Shown here: piece by piece, positions 7,938 through 16,831 of the stretch
Layout: every line of letters starts with the position of its first letter
Numbering within the stretch: the first letter of the stretch is position 1
Assembly: GCF_016860525.1 (NCBI RefSeq)
Contig: NZ_BNEA01000010.1
Span: forward strand, 83,359-147,358
Source: Streptomyces rubradiris
Lineage (GTDB): Bacteria > Actinomycetota > Actinomycetes > Streptomycetales > Streptomycetaceae
Length of the DNA: 64,000 nt
Reading direction: 5' to 3'
Made by a program: the position numbers and the translations under genes
The notes under the pieces: model-generated
Told to the model about the DNA's origin: nothing
The model's database searches: none
The model's input: the letters and a program-made list of their open reading frames with translations, nothing else

Positions 7938-9002
7938 TCAGGTGCCCGCCGGGGCGGGCGTTTTGGCCAGCCAGTCGATCCAGGTTCCGTAGATGTCGCA
8001 GTGGGCCACGACCTCGGAACGGCTCACGCCGCTGTCGTGGCTGGCCATGATCATGCGGGGGGTGGCGTTGCTGAAGTGGCCGATGGAGATCTCGTGCAGC
8101 GGGCGGCGCCGGCTCAGCTCGGCGAGCGTGTCGACGAGGCGTTCCCGGCCGCCCGGCGAGCCGAAGATCTGGTAGATCGACCAGGAGAAGACGAGGACCA
8201 GGTGCTGGTCGTCGGGGGTCTGGGCGACGATGTCGGCGAGGTGGTCCTGGGCGGTGCCGGCCAGGATCGTCGGCGGGGTGCGGGCGGCCACCGCCAGGGC
8301 GCAGTTCAGGGTGTGCATCCGCTGGGTCTGTTCGGGCCAGGTGAGGCTGACCAGCCACTCGGTGGCCTCCGGGTCGGTGACGTCCACCGGGCTCGGTTCG
8401 ATCCCGACCGGGCGTACGAACCGGGTGACGTCCAGGGTCAGGGGCGGCGCCGCACCCTTGACCGCGCAGTGCAGGACGGTGTCCGGGTCGCTGTCGGGCA
8501 GGGTGAGCCGGTGCCCGTCGTAGTCGTAGGTGTAGCGGTCCCAGAGCAGGGCCAGCCCGGCGCTGGCGCCCACGTCCACGATCCTGATCGGCCGGCCGTC
8601 GCTGAGCTGCTGCTGGAGCGCGGCGAAGGCGGGCAGCAGGACGGTACAGCGGTTGACCTCGTTGGTCTGGACGGACCGGGTGGAGATGATCTGCCGGATC
8701 CGTCCGGCGTGGTGGCGGCAGAAGTCCGTCAGCAGGCCGGCCCCGTGATCGTCGGCCAGGTCCTCGTGGCCGGTGAAGTAGGCGGCGAGCGGGTGCTTCA
8801 CGCCGCGGCGCAGGACGTGGTGGACGGCCGCGAGGAGCATGTTCGGGGCGGGTTGTCCCGGCCGGGTATGGGCGGCGAGGTCGAGCAGCTCGGGGGTACG
8901 GGCGACGGCCCGGGCCAGGGTGGCGTACAGCGGGGACAGGCTCGCGGCCTGCTGGTCGGCGAACCGCCGGAAGGTCTCGGCGAGCTGGGTGTGGTCGGTC
9001 AC
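7938..9002 (-). CDS. DUF2332 family protein
   Basis: 354 residues from GTG 9002 (TDHTQLAETFRRF), after a GAGGAGA site. Family features: N-terminal helical part with SPLYATLARAVA, then RIVDVGASAGLALLWDRY, a methyltransferase-like glycine loop, and a C-terminal HLVLVFSWSIYQIF. The long open frame upstream of 9002 overlaps the RraA-like gene and is rejected. DUF2332 has no established function; the Rossmann-like VGASAGL motif is compatible with SAM binding. 11 bases separate it from the upstream gene. Confidence 0.85.
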   Translation of the reverse strand: MTDHTQLAETFRRFADQQAASLSPLYATLARAVARTPELLDLAAHTRPGQPAPNMLLAAVHHVLRRGVKHPLAAYFTGHEDLADDHGAGLLTDFCRHHAGRIRQIISTRSVQTNEVNRCTVLLPAFAALQQQLSDGRPIRIVDVGASAGLALLWDRYTYDYDGHRLTLPDSDPDTVLHCAVKGAAPPLTLDVTRFVRPVGIEPSPVDVTDPEATEWLVSLTWPEQTQRMHTLNCALAVAARTPPTILAGTAQDHLADIVAQTPDDQHLVLVFSWSIYQIFGSPGGRERLVDTLAELSRRRPLHEISIGHFSNATPRMIMASHDSGVSRSEVVAHCDIYGTWIDWLAKTPAPAGT

Positions 9003-9013
9003 GGGGGATCTCC

Positions 9014-9679
9014 TCAGATGATGGTGTAGCCGCAGTCGGTGAGCTGCTGCACGGCGCCCAGGCTCTGGCCCCGGCGGGCCCACCACTTCTCCTCCTCGGC
9101 GGCCTGGGACGCCTGCGCCGTGGCGATGACGGCCGCGACTTGGCCGCTGGGGACGATCACCGTGCCGTCCTCGTCGCCGACCACCACGTCCCCCGGGGTG
9201 ATGCGGACGCCGTCGATGTCCACGGGGACGTTGACCGCGCCGTCCTGGCGGCCTGCGGGGTAGTCGTAGTTGAGCGGGGTGGTGCCGCGGGCGACGGTGG
9301 GGAAGGCGATGCGGCGTAGCTCGGCGACGTCGCGGACCATGCCGTCGACCAGGACCCCGGCGATGCCCCGGGTCTGCATGTGCGCGGCGGTCACGCTCCC
9401 GAAGCACGAGCGTTCCTTGCTGCCGCCGGCCGCGACCACGACGACGTCGCCGGGCAGGGCGAGGTCGATCGCCGCGCGGCGCACGGTCACGTCCGGGCCC
9501 AGCGCGGTGACGGCGCTGCCGCACAGGACCAGGCCGGGGGTCTGAAGGCGCAGGCAGTGGGAGAGGGCGCCGGTTTTGCCGAGGGCGTCCACGATCTGGG
9601 CGACCGGGATCCGCGACAGGGCGGCGATCTCGCTGCGGGCGGGGCGGACGATGTCGGTGTGGATCTCGCGTGCGGACAT
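9014..9679 (-). CDS. RraA-like / HMG-aldolase superfamily protein
   Basis: 221 residues from ATG 9679 (MSAREIHTDIV), with AAAGG upstream. RraA-fold signatures are GDVVVVAAGGSKERSCFGSV, a GIAGVLVDGMVRDVAEL stretch and PGDVVVGDEDGTVIVP. Members include 4-hydroxy-4-methyl-2-oxoglutarate aldolases and RNase E regulators; the R and D of VRDVAEL correspond to the metal/substrate site. In a sugar cluster an aldolase or decarboxylase role is more likely than RNase regulation, but this is inference. It is in the operon between the SIS and DUF2332 genes. Confidence 0.8.
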   Translation of the reverse strand: MSAREIHTDIVRPARSEIAALSRIPVAQIVDALGKTGALSHCLRLQTPGLVLCGSAVTALGPDVTVRRAAIDLALPGDVVVVAAGGSKERSCFGSVTAAHMQTRGIAGVLVDGMVRDVAELRRIAFPTVARGTTPLNYDYPAGRQDGAVNVPVDIDGVRITPGDVVVGDEDGTVIVPSGQVAAVIATAQASQAAEEEKWWARRGQSLGAVQQLTDCGYTII

Positions 9680-9695
9680 GATCAATGCCTTTCGT

Positions 9696-10916
9696 TCAGC
9701 GGGTGTGGGTGGCAGAGAGTTCACGCAGCGGTGCCAGGTCGCGGGCCATGAGGTCGTCGGCCGACAGCACGCCGGCCGGGCCGGACCGGTCCGCGGCCAG
9801 GGTGGCGCGGGTGGTCCGGCACAGCAGGTGGGCGACGGACTGCACCAGGGCCGCGAGCGCGAAGTCGTCGACGCGCGGCAGCCGCAAGCCACGCGCCCCG
9901 GCTGCGGAGCGGCTGGGACCGTCCCGGTGCAGAAGGAAGAGCCGGGTGCCCGCCACGGTGGCGGCGCTGACGGCCTCGCGGGCCGTCGGGCCGGCCGAGT
10001 CGTAGGCCAGGAGGAAGACCACGTCGCCGGGGGTGGCGCTGCTGAGCTGGTGGCGGACGCCGTGGGCGGGGTCGGGATGGTCGTTGTAGATCGCGCTCAT
10101 GTCGGCCAGTGACGGATCGCAGACGACGAGCGGGGGCTGTACCCCGTCGACGCCGAGCGGTGCGTCCCAGGCCAGGTTGTGCGCGAAGTGCTCGCCGACG
10201 AGGGCGAGAGGCCCGCCGTCCGGGCACAGCACGTAGATCCGGCGCCGGCCGGTGATCGCGTCCGCGACGGCTTCGGTCGCCTCCCCCAGGAACGCCCCCA
10301 GCAGTTCGGTGTCCACCCCGGCCAGGGCGCGCAGGTGCCGCTCCGCTCGGGCCGACAGCGGCTTCGTGCCGGGGCCGAGCGCGGTGGCGGCGGCCAGGGT
10401 CAGCACGGTCAGCATGGCGTCCTCGCTGATCTGCTGGTCCGTGGTCCCGGTCGCCCAGACCACGCCGCCGTCCGGCTCCAGCTGGCTGCCGTCGCCGCCC
10501 ACCAGCGCCAGCACCGGCACACGGTGTTCGGCGCAGAGCCGGGCGACCTCAAGGATGTTCGCCGACCGGCCGCTGACGCTGGCGACAACGACCAGGCCCA
10601 CCCGGCCGATGCCGCCGACGAGCGACCGCGCGAAGGCCGTGCGGTACCCCTCCCGCTGCGCGCTGTAGGCCAGGGTCGCCGGGCTCATCATCGCGTCGTT
10701 CACCGGCACCTCGGCCTGCGCGTGGAGCTGGAGGAGTACCGAGCGGACGATCGCCGAGGAGCCGCCGTTGCCGAAGGCGCGGATCTCGCCGCCACCGGCG
10801 GTGGCCTTGACCAGTAGGTCGACGGCCTCGGCATGACGGGGGAGCATGCGGCGGACGGCGGCGCCCACCTCGATCAGGTAGGCGTGGGCGAAGTCCTCGT
10901 ACGGGGGCGTGGTCAC
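9696..10916 (-). CDS. Double SIS-domain protein, phosphoheptose-isomerase-like
   Basis: 406 residues from GTG 10916 (TTPPYEDFAHAYL), with GGAAGGA upstream. The N-terminal SIS domain has FGNGGSSAIVRSVLLQ (GmhA-like GNGGS) and VVASVSGRSANILEVA. A second SIS-like half starts near RRIYVLCPDGGPLALVGEHF and has GDVVFLLAYDSAGPT. SIS domains isomerise or bind phosphosugars. Two tandem domains are longer than standard GmhA (about 190 residues). GTG overlaps the TGA of the SDR gene, so the two are translationally coupled. Confidence 0.8.
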   Translation of the reverse strand: MTTPPYEDFAHAYLIEVGAAVRRMLPRHAEAVDLLVKATAGGGEIRAFGNGGSSAIVRSVLLQLHAQAEVPVNDAMMSPATLAYSAQREGYRTAFARSLVGGIGRVGLVVVASVSGRSANILEVARLCAEHRVPVLALVGGDGSQLEPDGGVVWATGTTDQQISEDAMLTVLTLAAATALGPGTKPLSARAERHLRALAGVDTELLGAFLGEATEAVADAITGRRRIYVLCPDGGPLALVGEHFAHNLAWDAPLGVDGVQPPLVVCDPSLADMSAIYNDHPDPAHGVRHQLSSATPGDVVFLLAYDSAGPTAREAVSAATVAGTRLFLLHRDGPSRSAAGARGLRLPRVDDFALAALVQSVAHLLCRTTRATLAADRSGPAGVLSADDLMARDLAPLRELSATHTR

Positions 10917-11833
10917 GATGGGTCCTTCCTTCGCCCCGTGGCGGGCCCGGTGGGCATCAGCCAGGGCTCGACCGCGGGCGGGAACTCGATGTCGAACAGG
11001 CGCCGGCGGACCGGGCCCAGGGCCGCGGGCAGGTTCTGGCAGTCCAGGCGGCAGTCGACCGGCCGGTCCCCGGCCGCCGCGTCCGCGTCCCCGGCGCGGA
11101 CGTGATCGGCGGGCAGGCGGAACCTGCGCGCGATCAGCAGCGCCATCCCGTACTTGGTCAGGCCCTGCTCCGCACTCCAGTGGACGACCGAGCCCAGGTA
11201 CTGCCCCTGCAGGAGCGCCCCGGCGAGCCGGCGGCACACCTCGGCCGCCTCGTCCGCGTGCGTGGGGTAGCGGACACACACGTCGTCCAGCTCGACCGGG
11301 GCACCGGAGGCGACCTGGCGGGCGATCTCGGTCAGGTTCGTCTCGGCCGCGAACCGCACGGGCCCGTACAGCACGGGCAGCCGCAGGATCACCGCGTCCG
11401 GGCACGCGGCACGCACGGCGTGCTCGGCCAGCAGCTTCCACCGGCCGTAGGCGTTCAGCGGATTCGGGGCACTGCCGGGCCGGTAGGGCGGCGCCGTCCC
11501 GTCGAAGACGTAGTCGCTGGAGATGTGCACCAGCCGGGCCCCGCACCGGCGAGCGCCCTCGGCGATCAGCCGGGCCGCATCCACGTTGACCGCGCGGGCC
11601 CTGTCCGGGGCACCAGCCCACACCGCCGGGCGACGCTCGCCCACGCAAGACACGACGACGTCCGGCCGCACCCGGCCCAGCAGGCCCGCAATGGCATCGG
11701 CCGACGTCGCATCGACCGCGACCAGGGCGCCGGCCCCCCGGCTGAAGGCGGTGCCCGTCACGGCCATGTCGCCGAAGGCCCGCATCACGGAGCGGCCCAG
11801 GAGCCCGGACGCACCGAAGATCACTGCTCGCAC
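10913..11833 (-). CDS. RmlD-like NAD(P)-dependent sugar reductase (SDR)
   Basis: 306 residues from GTG 11833 with a GGAGGTGAG site. It has FGASGLLGRSV (6-16) for nucleotide binding, VHISSDYVFDG (Ser/Asp catalytic region) and YGRWK as the YxxxK pair, all typical of dTDP-4-dehydrorhamnose reductase relatives. It should reduce a keto-sugar nucleotide. It is the first gene of the minus-strand operon 11833 to 6345 and faces a divergent regulator across a 221-bp region with palindromes. Confidence 0.85.
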   Translation of the reverse strand: MRAVIFGASGLLGRSVMRAFGDMAVTGTAFSRGAGALVAVDATSADAIAGLLGRVRPDVVVSCVGERRPAVWAGAPDRARAVNVDAARLIAEGARRCGARLVHISSDYVFDGTAPPYRPGSAPNPLNAYGRWKLLAEHAVRAACPDAVILRLPVLYGPVRFAAETNLTEIARQVASGAPVELDDVCVRYPTHADEAAEVCRRLAGALLQGQYLGSVVHWSAEQGLTKYGMALLIARRFRLPADHVRAGDADAAAGDRPVDCRLDCQNLPAALGPVRRRLFDIEFPPAVEPWLMPTGPATGRRKDPS

Positions 11834-11929
11834 ACCTCACCTCCACGGTCTGGCGAGGTGAGACAGACAAGCGGAGGCAGACAGGTGATCGCGAGAGGTC
11901 GCCGCGGTGTACCCGGTGAACACACCAAG

Positions 11930-11978
11930 TCGGTGTACGGACACCGATTCTGGGGCCTGGTGTACGTACACCAGGCCC
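11930..11978. promoter_or_regulatory. Paired palindromic operators, GTGTAC type
   Basis: Two dyads lie side by side in the divergent promoter region. TCGGTGT-ACGG-ACACCGA is at 11930-11947. A perfect 26-bp palindrome at 11953-11978 is centred on GTACGTAC, with half-site GGGCCTGGTGTAC. They are well placed for control of the sugar operon and the regulator gene at 12055. Confidence 0.6.
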
Positions 11979-12054
11979 TGTTCGTCCCGTCTTCTGGCGG
12001 TCCCTTGAGCGGTGGTACCTTCCGGCCAGGACCCCCGCCGGACTTGGAGTGCCC

Positions 12055-13368
12055 ATGGAGCCAGCAGCGGTTGACGCCCCGCCGGCCAATGTGCTCGGCG
12101 CCCTGTTACAGCAGCTGGGGCTGCGGCCGGAGCAGCTCATCGCCCGCATCAACCAGCGGCGGGCCCGCCGCGGATGCTCCCCCCTCAGCCCGAAGGCGGC
12201 CTATCCCTGGCTGCGGGAAAACCCCTCTCTCCCGCAGCCCGACAACCAGGCGGACGCCTTGGCCGTCCTCACCGCCAGGGCCGGGCGGTGCATCACCGCG
12301 GCCGACGTCGGATGGGACCTGCATCGCCCCCGGACCCGTCACCGACACCTCGACGCGCCCGGCGACGCCCCTCTGGAAGCCCTGCTCCAGGAGATCAGCC
12401 AAGGAGACCTGATGGACCGCCGCAACCTGCTCATGCTCACCGGAGCCGCAGCCACCGCCCCCGCCCTCGCGCTGCTGCTCGGCCCGACAGCGGAAGCCTC
12501 CGCCGCGCCATCCGGTCAGCTGAGCGAACGGCTCGTCGGGTCGATCGAAAGGGCCGTTCGTGATCTGAGAGGGATCGACGACTCCACCGGCAGTGCCAGC
12601 GGGGACCTCACCTGGGGCATCGGCATCTGGCAGAGCGCCTCCCGGGTCGTGGCCCAGGCCCGCGGCCAAGGCCCCCTCACCGACCGGCTCCACACCGCCT
12701 ACATCGAACTGAGCGAACAGGTCGGCTGGATGTGCTTCGACGCCCGCCAGCACCCCCAGGCGCAACGCATCTACCACACCGGCATGCGCCTGGCCCGTGA
12801 AGCCGGCACCTCACTGACCACCCGTCATTCGACGGCCAACCTGGTTGCCTCAGCCGCGTACCAGGCCGCATGGCTGGGCCACCACAACGACGCCGCCGCA
12901 CTCCTCGACATCGCCGCACGGACACCAGATCTCCCGCCCGCAGTCGCCGCGGTCATCGCCGACCGGCGCGTCTACGCCGCAGGACGGCGCCACGACCCCG
13001 ACGCGGTCCTGCGATTCCGCGACGAAGCGCTGGACCACCTTGGCACTGCAGACGAGCAAACGCCGTGGTGGGCGACCTGGATCACGAAGGACTCCGTGGA
13101 CGCCTCCACCGGCCGGGCCTGGCTCGCCTGCGACCAGCCCTCCCGGGCCGTCCCCTTCCTGCGCAGCCGCGTCGAGGCGACCGCACCCGCCTACCCGCGC
13201 GACCACCTCCACGCCGTGCTCGACCTGGCCGACACCGTCCACCAGTGCGGCGACGGCGACCAGGCACGAGAACTCCTCGGTCAGGCCGAAGGGCTCATCA
13301 GCACCGTCAGCTCCCAGCGCATGGCCCACCGGTTCGACGCCCTGTCGTCCGCCGTCGCCGGCGCATGA
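12055..13368 (+). CDS. Regulator-like protein, N-terminal DNA-binding and C-terminal TPR-like region
   Basis: 437 residues from ATG 12055, with GGAG 6 bases upstream (an in-frame GTG lies 6 bases earlier). Residues about 10-75 (VLGALLQQLGLRPEQLIARI) look like a divergent XRE-type HTH. A hydrophobic stretch LLMLTGAAATAPALALLLGP follows. The rest is helical TPR-like repeats (LHTAYIELSEQVGWMCFDAR, AYQAAWLGHHNDAAALLDIA). Such HTH-plus-TPR proteins are frequent Streptomyces regulators. It is divergent from the sugar operon and probably acts on the palindromes at 11930-11978. Confidence 0.75.
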   Translation: MEPAAVDAPPANVLGALLQQLGLRPEQLIARINQRRARRGCSPLSPKAAYPWLRENPSLPQPDNQADALAVLTARAGRCITAADVGWDLHRPRTRHRHLDAPGDAPLEALLQEISQGDLMDRRNLLMLTGAAATAPALALLLGPTAEASAAPSGQLSERLVGSIERAVRDLRGIDDSTGSASGDLTWGIGIWQSASRVVAQARGQGPLTDRLHTAYIELSEQVGWMCFDARQHPQAQRIYHTGMRLAREAGTSLTTRHSTANLVASAAYQAAWLGHHNDAAALLDIAARTPDLPPAVAAVIADRRVYAAGRRHDPDAVLRFRDEALDHLGTADEQTPWWATWITKDSVDASTGRAWLACDQPSRAVPFLRSRVEATAPAYPRDHLHAVLDLADTVHQCGDGDQARELLGQAEGLISTVSSQRMAHRFDALSSAVAGA

Positions 13369-13419
13369 GGGGTGCCATACAGAGCGCGGCGTTGAGGTAC
13401 AGCCCGGGAGGCGTCTGCA

Positions 13420-13785
13420 TCAGGCCGCACTGAGGTTCTGGTCGGGCTTCTCGTAGAACCTGGCGAGCACAATGACCCTCACCTGCCGCTTCCGGCCCGG
13501 CAGGCCGCTGTCGGTGATCACGCGCAGCTTCGTCTCGCCGTCGCGGGAGAGATCCTCGGGGACGACAGCCAGGTACTCCGCCCAGGCGCTGAAGTCCTCG
13601 CGGGGAGACTTGCTGAGCACCTCCCCGCACAGCACGCCGCCGTTCGTGACAGACCAGCTCAGTACAGGAAGACCGAGCCGGAGGCCGTCGGATAGAGCGT
13701 CCTGCAGTGCCAGCGACGCCTCCTGCTGCTGGAGGTATTGCTCCTGCGGCTTCATCGGATCCACCTTCACAACAGCGTCCGTCAT
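13420..13785 (-). CDS. Hypothetical protein
   Basis: 121 residues from ATG 13785 (MTDAVVKVDPMK), with AGAGGA upstream. A short helical N-terminus (QEQYLQQQEASLALQDAL) is followed by a beta-rich part with VLSWSVTNGGVLCGEV and KRQVRVIVLARFYEKP. No family recognised. Convergent with the regulator gene ending at 13368. Confidence 0.65.
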   Translation of the reverse strand: MTDAVVKVDPMKPQEQYLQQQEASLALQDALSDGLRLGLPVLSWSVTNGGVLCGEVLSKSPREDFSAWAEYLAVVPEDLSRDGETKLRVITDSGLPGRKRQVRVIVLARFYEKPDQNLSAA

Positions 13786-13851
13786 CTGCGCGTCCTCTTT
13801 TCGTCGCCGACGTCGTTTACTGGCCTAACGAACAGACCGCCGTCTGGGTGT

Positions 13852-13974
13852 CTTGCCGCGCAGCTCGACTATGACCAAAGCGAGGTCGACGAAGCGCTGA
13901 TGAAGAAGAAGATCGTCATGTTGCGGGATGACGGGGCCCACCACGGTGTCCACTACGGCCCGGTCCCGGCCTGA
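13852..13974 (+). pseudogene. 3' fragment of a paralogue of the gene at 17491
   Basis: The frame encodes LAAQLDYDQSEVDEALMKKK and ends HGVHYGPVPA, closely matching the last 40 residues of the gene ending at 18345 (AAQLDYEQSQVDEALEKLRK ... GVHYGPAPV). Similarity continues past the stop (CAGGTGCCGCCCG). No start or 5' portion remains, so it is a truncated remnant. Confidence 0.75.
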
Positions 13975-14034
13975 CGCCACCCGTGGTTCAGGTGCCGCCC
14001 GGCCCGCACCACCGAGTGGGGCCCGAGCAGCAGC

Positions 14035-14077
14035 AAGCCGCTCCGGAAGGCACGGGGGAGGCCTTCCGGAGCGGCTT
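14035..14077. terminator. Strong bidirectional terminator hairpin
   Basis: A perfect 17-bp stem, AAGCCGCTCCGGAAGGC at 14035-14051 and its complement at 14061-14077, followed by TTTGCTC. It separates the fragment at 13852 from the minus-strand gene ending at 14122 and can serve both sides. Confidence 0.75.
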
Positions 14078-14121
14078 TGCTCAGCGTACGGACTCCGCGC
14101 CGGCCGGGGCCCGACTTTCCG

Positions 14122-15129
14122 TCATTCGCTCGCGATCATCTCGTCCACCAGCCCCGCGAAACTCTCCCGCCCGATCGCCGCCACGCCGTACATCGCGAGG
14201 AACACCGCGGCGTAGTGCGCCGACACCTGCCGACCGTGCGCGGTATCGACGTCCACGCCCCCGGCTGGGTGCCCGGCCGCCGTCGCCTCCAGGTACGCCA
14301 CCAGCGCCATCCTCATCTCTTCTGGGGCCAGCGCCGCCAGCTCGTGCAGCCGCTGCTCCTGCTGCTGGATGGAGAGCTCAACCCCGACCGCCATGGCCAT
14401 CCGCACCACGTTCTGCATGAACGCGCGTACGAGCATGCACGTCTCGGTTGCCACCGAGACGTGCGCCGCCATCCGCCGCTGGGCCTCAGCCACCTGCTCC
14501 GGCTGACCCAGGCCGTAGCCACCGACCAGCTGGACCGTCACCTCCTTCGCCGCCCGGAGGGGATCGAGTGGCGCGGCCGCCGGCCGGCTCCCGAAGAACC
14601 CGAGGGCGTCCATCGTCATGAGCGCCTCGGCCTGGGACTGCGTCACCTGCTCGACGGTGGCCATGGTGGCCTCCACCGTGTCCAGCCAGCGGCGCACCTT
14701 GGACCGGCTCAAGTGCGCCGCCTGCTGCCGAAGACAGCGGATCGCGGCGGCGTGGACGACGGCCGCGAGCTTCTCCCCGACCAGGGGCTCCTCGCCGAAC
14801 AGGCCGGTAAGTGATCCGGCGCTGAGCGCCCGCAACGCGTCGGCGACATCGCGCTCGATCCCGGCTGGGGCGACCCCGACGGGCCCGAACAGCTCCGGCA
14901 GCCGGGCGCCCGGAGCCTTCTCCTTCAGCTCCGCCGCGCCTTGGCGCAGCAGCAGCCCAACCACCGGCACCGCCCGCTCCAGCGTGCCGCTGTCGGCCAT
15001 CAGGTCTGCATGAGCTCGCAGAACAGGGGCCTGTTCCGCCCGGAAGTAGCCGCGCAGCAGGCCCAGCACCGCCGTGTTGGCGGTGCGGAAGTCGGCCAAG
15101 AACAAGGGATCGGCGTCAGTGGTCGTCAT
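14122..15129 (-). CDS. Helical hypothetical protein
   Basis: 335 residues if ATG 15129 (MTTTDADPLFLAD) is the start; no convincing ribosome binding site is seen, so the start is uncertain. The protein is almost entirely alpha-helical and Ala/Leu/Glu rich (LHELAALAPEEMRMALVAYL). No motif or family recognised. A strong terminator follows at 14035-14077. Confidence 0.65.
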   Translation of the reverse strand: MTTTDADPLFLADFRTANTAVLGLLRGYFRAEQAPVLRAHADLMADSGTLERAVPVVGLLLRQGAAELKEKAPGARLPELFGPVGVAPAGIERDVADALRALSAGSLTGLFGEEPLVGEKLAAVVHAAAIRCLRQQAAHLSRSKVRRWLDTVEATMATVEQVTQSQAEALMTMDALGFFGSRPAAAPLDPLRAAKEVTVQLVGGYGLGQPEQVAEAQRRMAAHVSVATETCMLVRAFMQNVVRMAMAVGVELSIQQQEQRLHELAALAPEEMRMALVAYLEATAAGHPAGGVDVDTAHGRQVSAHYAAVFLAMYGVAAIGRESFAGLVDEMIASE

Positions 15130-15282
15130 GCCCGTACAACGAATCGCCCGGACGGCGGACACGCTGCGGCTGGCAGGCGCGCGACGCAGGGAACCCCCCG
15201 TCGTTCAACGGGGCGGCGATGCCCACGGCCAGCCCGACTTCCAGAGCCCTGGGCGCGACCTCCCCGGCGGTGTCGTTCGACG

Positions 15283-15990
15283 TCAGAGGTTGGGCACCAG
15301 TTCCACCGAGCCCGTTGAGAAGTGGAAGCACAGGTTGCCGAAGACGGTTTCGGGGCGGGGCCCGGCATCGCCGTGGTGGTATTCGAACACGGCGCTTGTC
15401 AGGTATTCGCGGGTCCGGTGCCAGTCCAGCAGCTCGTCCTGGACCACTGAGGTGGCCCACGCGGGGAGGTCCTCAGCGGTCTGGACCGAGCGCAGCAACT
15501 CGTCCAAGGCCTCGTACCACTCAGCAAGCTGAGCACGATGGTGCCGCACCAGCGTATCGACACCCGCGGCCCCGTCCCTGGCCGCTACCGCGCGTAGATC
15601 CTTGCCTTCGAGACAGGACTCGCGTGCCCCGTCCCGGCGGTCCACGTATAGGGCGTACTGCAGCCGGAACTCCGGTGGAATCCGAGCACCTTCGCTGTTT
15701 CCCCAACTGGCCCGGAAGTAGTCCGCGTGCCAGGTCGGCACATCCGGCCGCGGCACCAGGCGAACCTCGGCGTCCCCATCGGTCACCGTGTGAACGGCGT
15801 TGCCGACCCGGCACCACGACGCTCCATCGGCGAAGCACTCCCGCAGCGATTCTCCCAGTTCGTCCAAATCACCGCCGAACCCGCGCACCAATGCGGCCGA
15901 CGCACTGGCAACCGGCAGATCAGCGAACGACAGGTTCAAAGCAGTGATGTCGAGCCGGTCCTCAGGCAGTTGGATCGTCACCATCGTCAT
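15283..15990 (-). CDS. Hypothetical protein
   Basis: 235 residues from ATG 15990 (MTMVTIQLPEDRLDI), with a GAGG upstream. N-terminal beta strands (VTIQLPEDRLDITALNLSFA) and a central region rich in aromatic residues (WHADYFRASWGNSEG). No family recognised. It is separated from the next minus-strand gene by 150 bases. Confidence 0.65.
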   Translation of the reverse strand: MTMVTIQLPEDRLDITALNLSFADLPVASASAALVRGFGGDLDELGESLRECFADGASWCRVGNAVHTVTDGDAEVRLVPRPDVPTWHADYFRASWGNSEGARIPPEFRLQYALYVDRRDGARESCLEGKDLRAVAARDGAAGVDTLVRHHRAQLAEWYEALDELLRSVQTAEDLPAWATSVVQDELLDWHRTREYLTSAVFEYHHGDAGPRPETVFGNLCFHFSTGSVELVPNL

Positions 15991-16285
15991 GACCGGAGCC
16001 TCACGCACCTCGGAATTGCCGGATTGCCGACACACCCACAGGTCACCCATCCGCACCGAGCAAGACCGCGGGCAGGACACCGGTCCGGACCTACCCCCGT
16101 GCAGCGACTGGGCCACTGATCCCCAAGGCCGAGTGACCCGCGTCCGGTGACCCGCCCGCCCCCATCAACATCGATGCCTTTTCGCCGGTCACCGGACTGG
16201 AGCGGGTCCCAGGAAGCGTCACGTCGACAAGGTCGGTGACGCGTCCGCGTACCCGCTCGGCGGCCTTGCGGGCGCGGTAGGCGGC

Positions 16286-16558
16286 CTAGCGGCACGCGGG
16301 GCCGCAGTAGAGCGCGTCACGGCGGTGGCCGTGCCCTCGGGGGAACCGCCGGCCGCACGAGGGGCAGCGCACGATGTGCTCAGTCTCGTGGCCCAGGGTG
16401 TAGGACAGGCCAATATCGACGGCCTCCTCGAAGTGGCGGCGCCAGCGCCGGGCGGCGGCCTTGCACCGTGCGGAGCAGAACCGCCTGTCGCTGCGCGAGC
16501 GCACCGGCAGCGGCTGGGAGCAGAAGATGTACGCACAGCGGCGCACCTGCCCGGCCAT
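16286..16558 (-). CDS. Small double zinc-finger protein
   Basis: 90 residues from ATG 16558. Two Cys clusters: CAYIFCSQPLP ... RRFCSARCKAAARRWRRHFE and CPSCGRRFPRGHGHRRDALYC followed by GPAC. The first resembles the FCS/CGNR-like knuckle CxxxFC...FCSARC found in small actinobacterial DNA- or RNA-binding proteins. Basic overall, so nucleic-acid binding is plausible. Function unknown. Confidence 0.65.
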   Translation of the reverse strand: MAGQVRRCAYIFCSQPLPVRSRSDRRFCSARCKAAARRWRRHFEEAVDIGLSYTLGHETEHIVRCPSCGRRFPRGHGHRRDALYCGPACR

Positions 16559-16662
16559 GCCTCCACCGTACGCCCGCCCAGCCGGGGCCCGGGTCGCAGC
16601 GCCGTGCGGCGGCGCCGGCGGCTTGTCGTACGGGAGCGTGGCCTGCTTGTACCCGCCCGACC

Positions 16663-16831
16663 GGTTCTGAGAACCTGGAACGGATCGATGCCTTTACGGG
16701 TATTGTTTCGTGTGTCAGATTGTTCACGGAGCCTCTTGGCGGGCTACCGGGGTTAAGGCCGGAACCAGGGAACTGGATCCCTCCACCCTTCGAGGTGGTT
16801 GTGGCCCCCGGGAGTCCCCCAGGGGGCTTTG
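16663..16831 (+). ncRNA. Candidate short transcript (weak)
   Basis: A palindrome GGTTCTGAGAACC (16663-16675) precedes TATTGT (16701-16706), identical to the -10 of the repeated promoters further right, though no matching -35 is visible. About 100 bases downstream a stem GCCCCC / GGGGGC followed by CTTTG (16804-16831) looks like a terminator; CCACCCTTCGAGGTGG forms an internal hairpin. No convincing ORF lies between. Transcription is not demonstrated. Confidence 0.3.
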
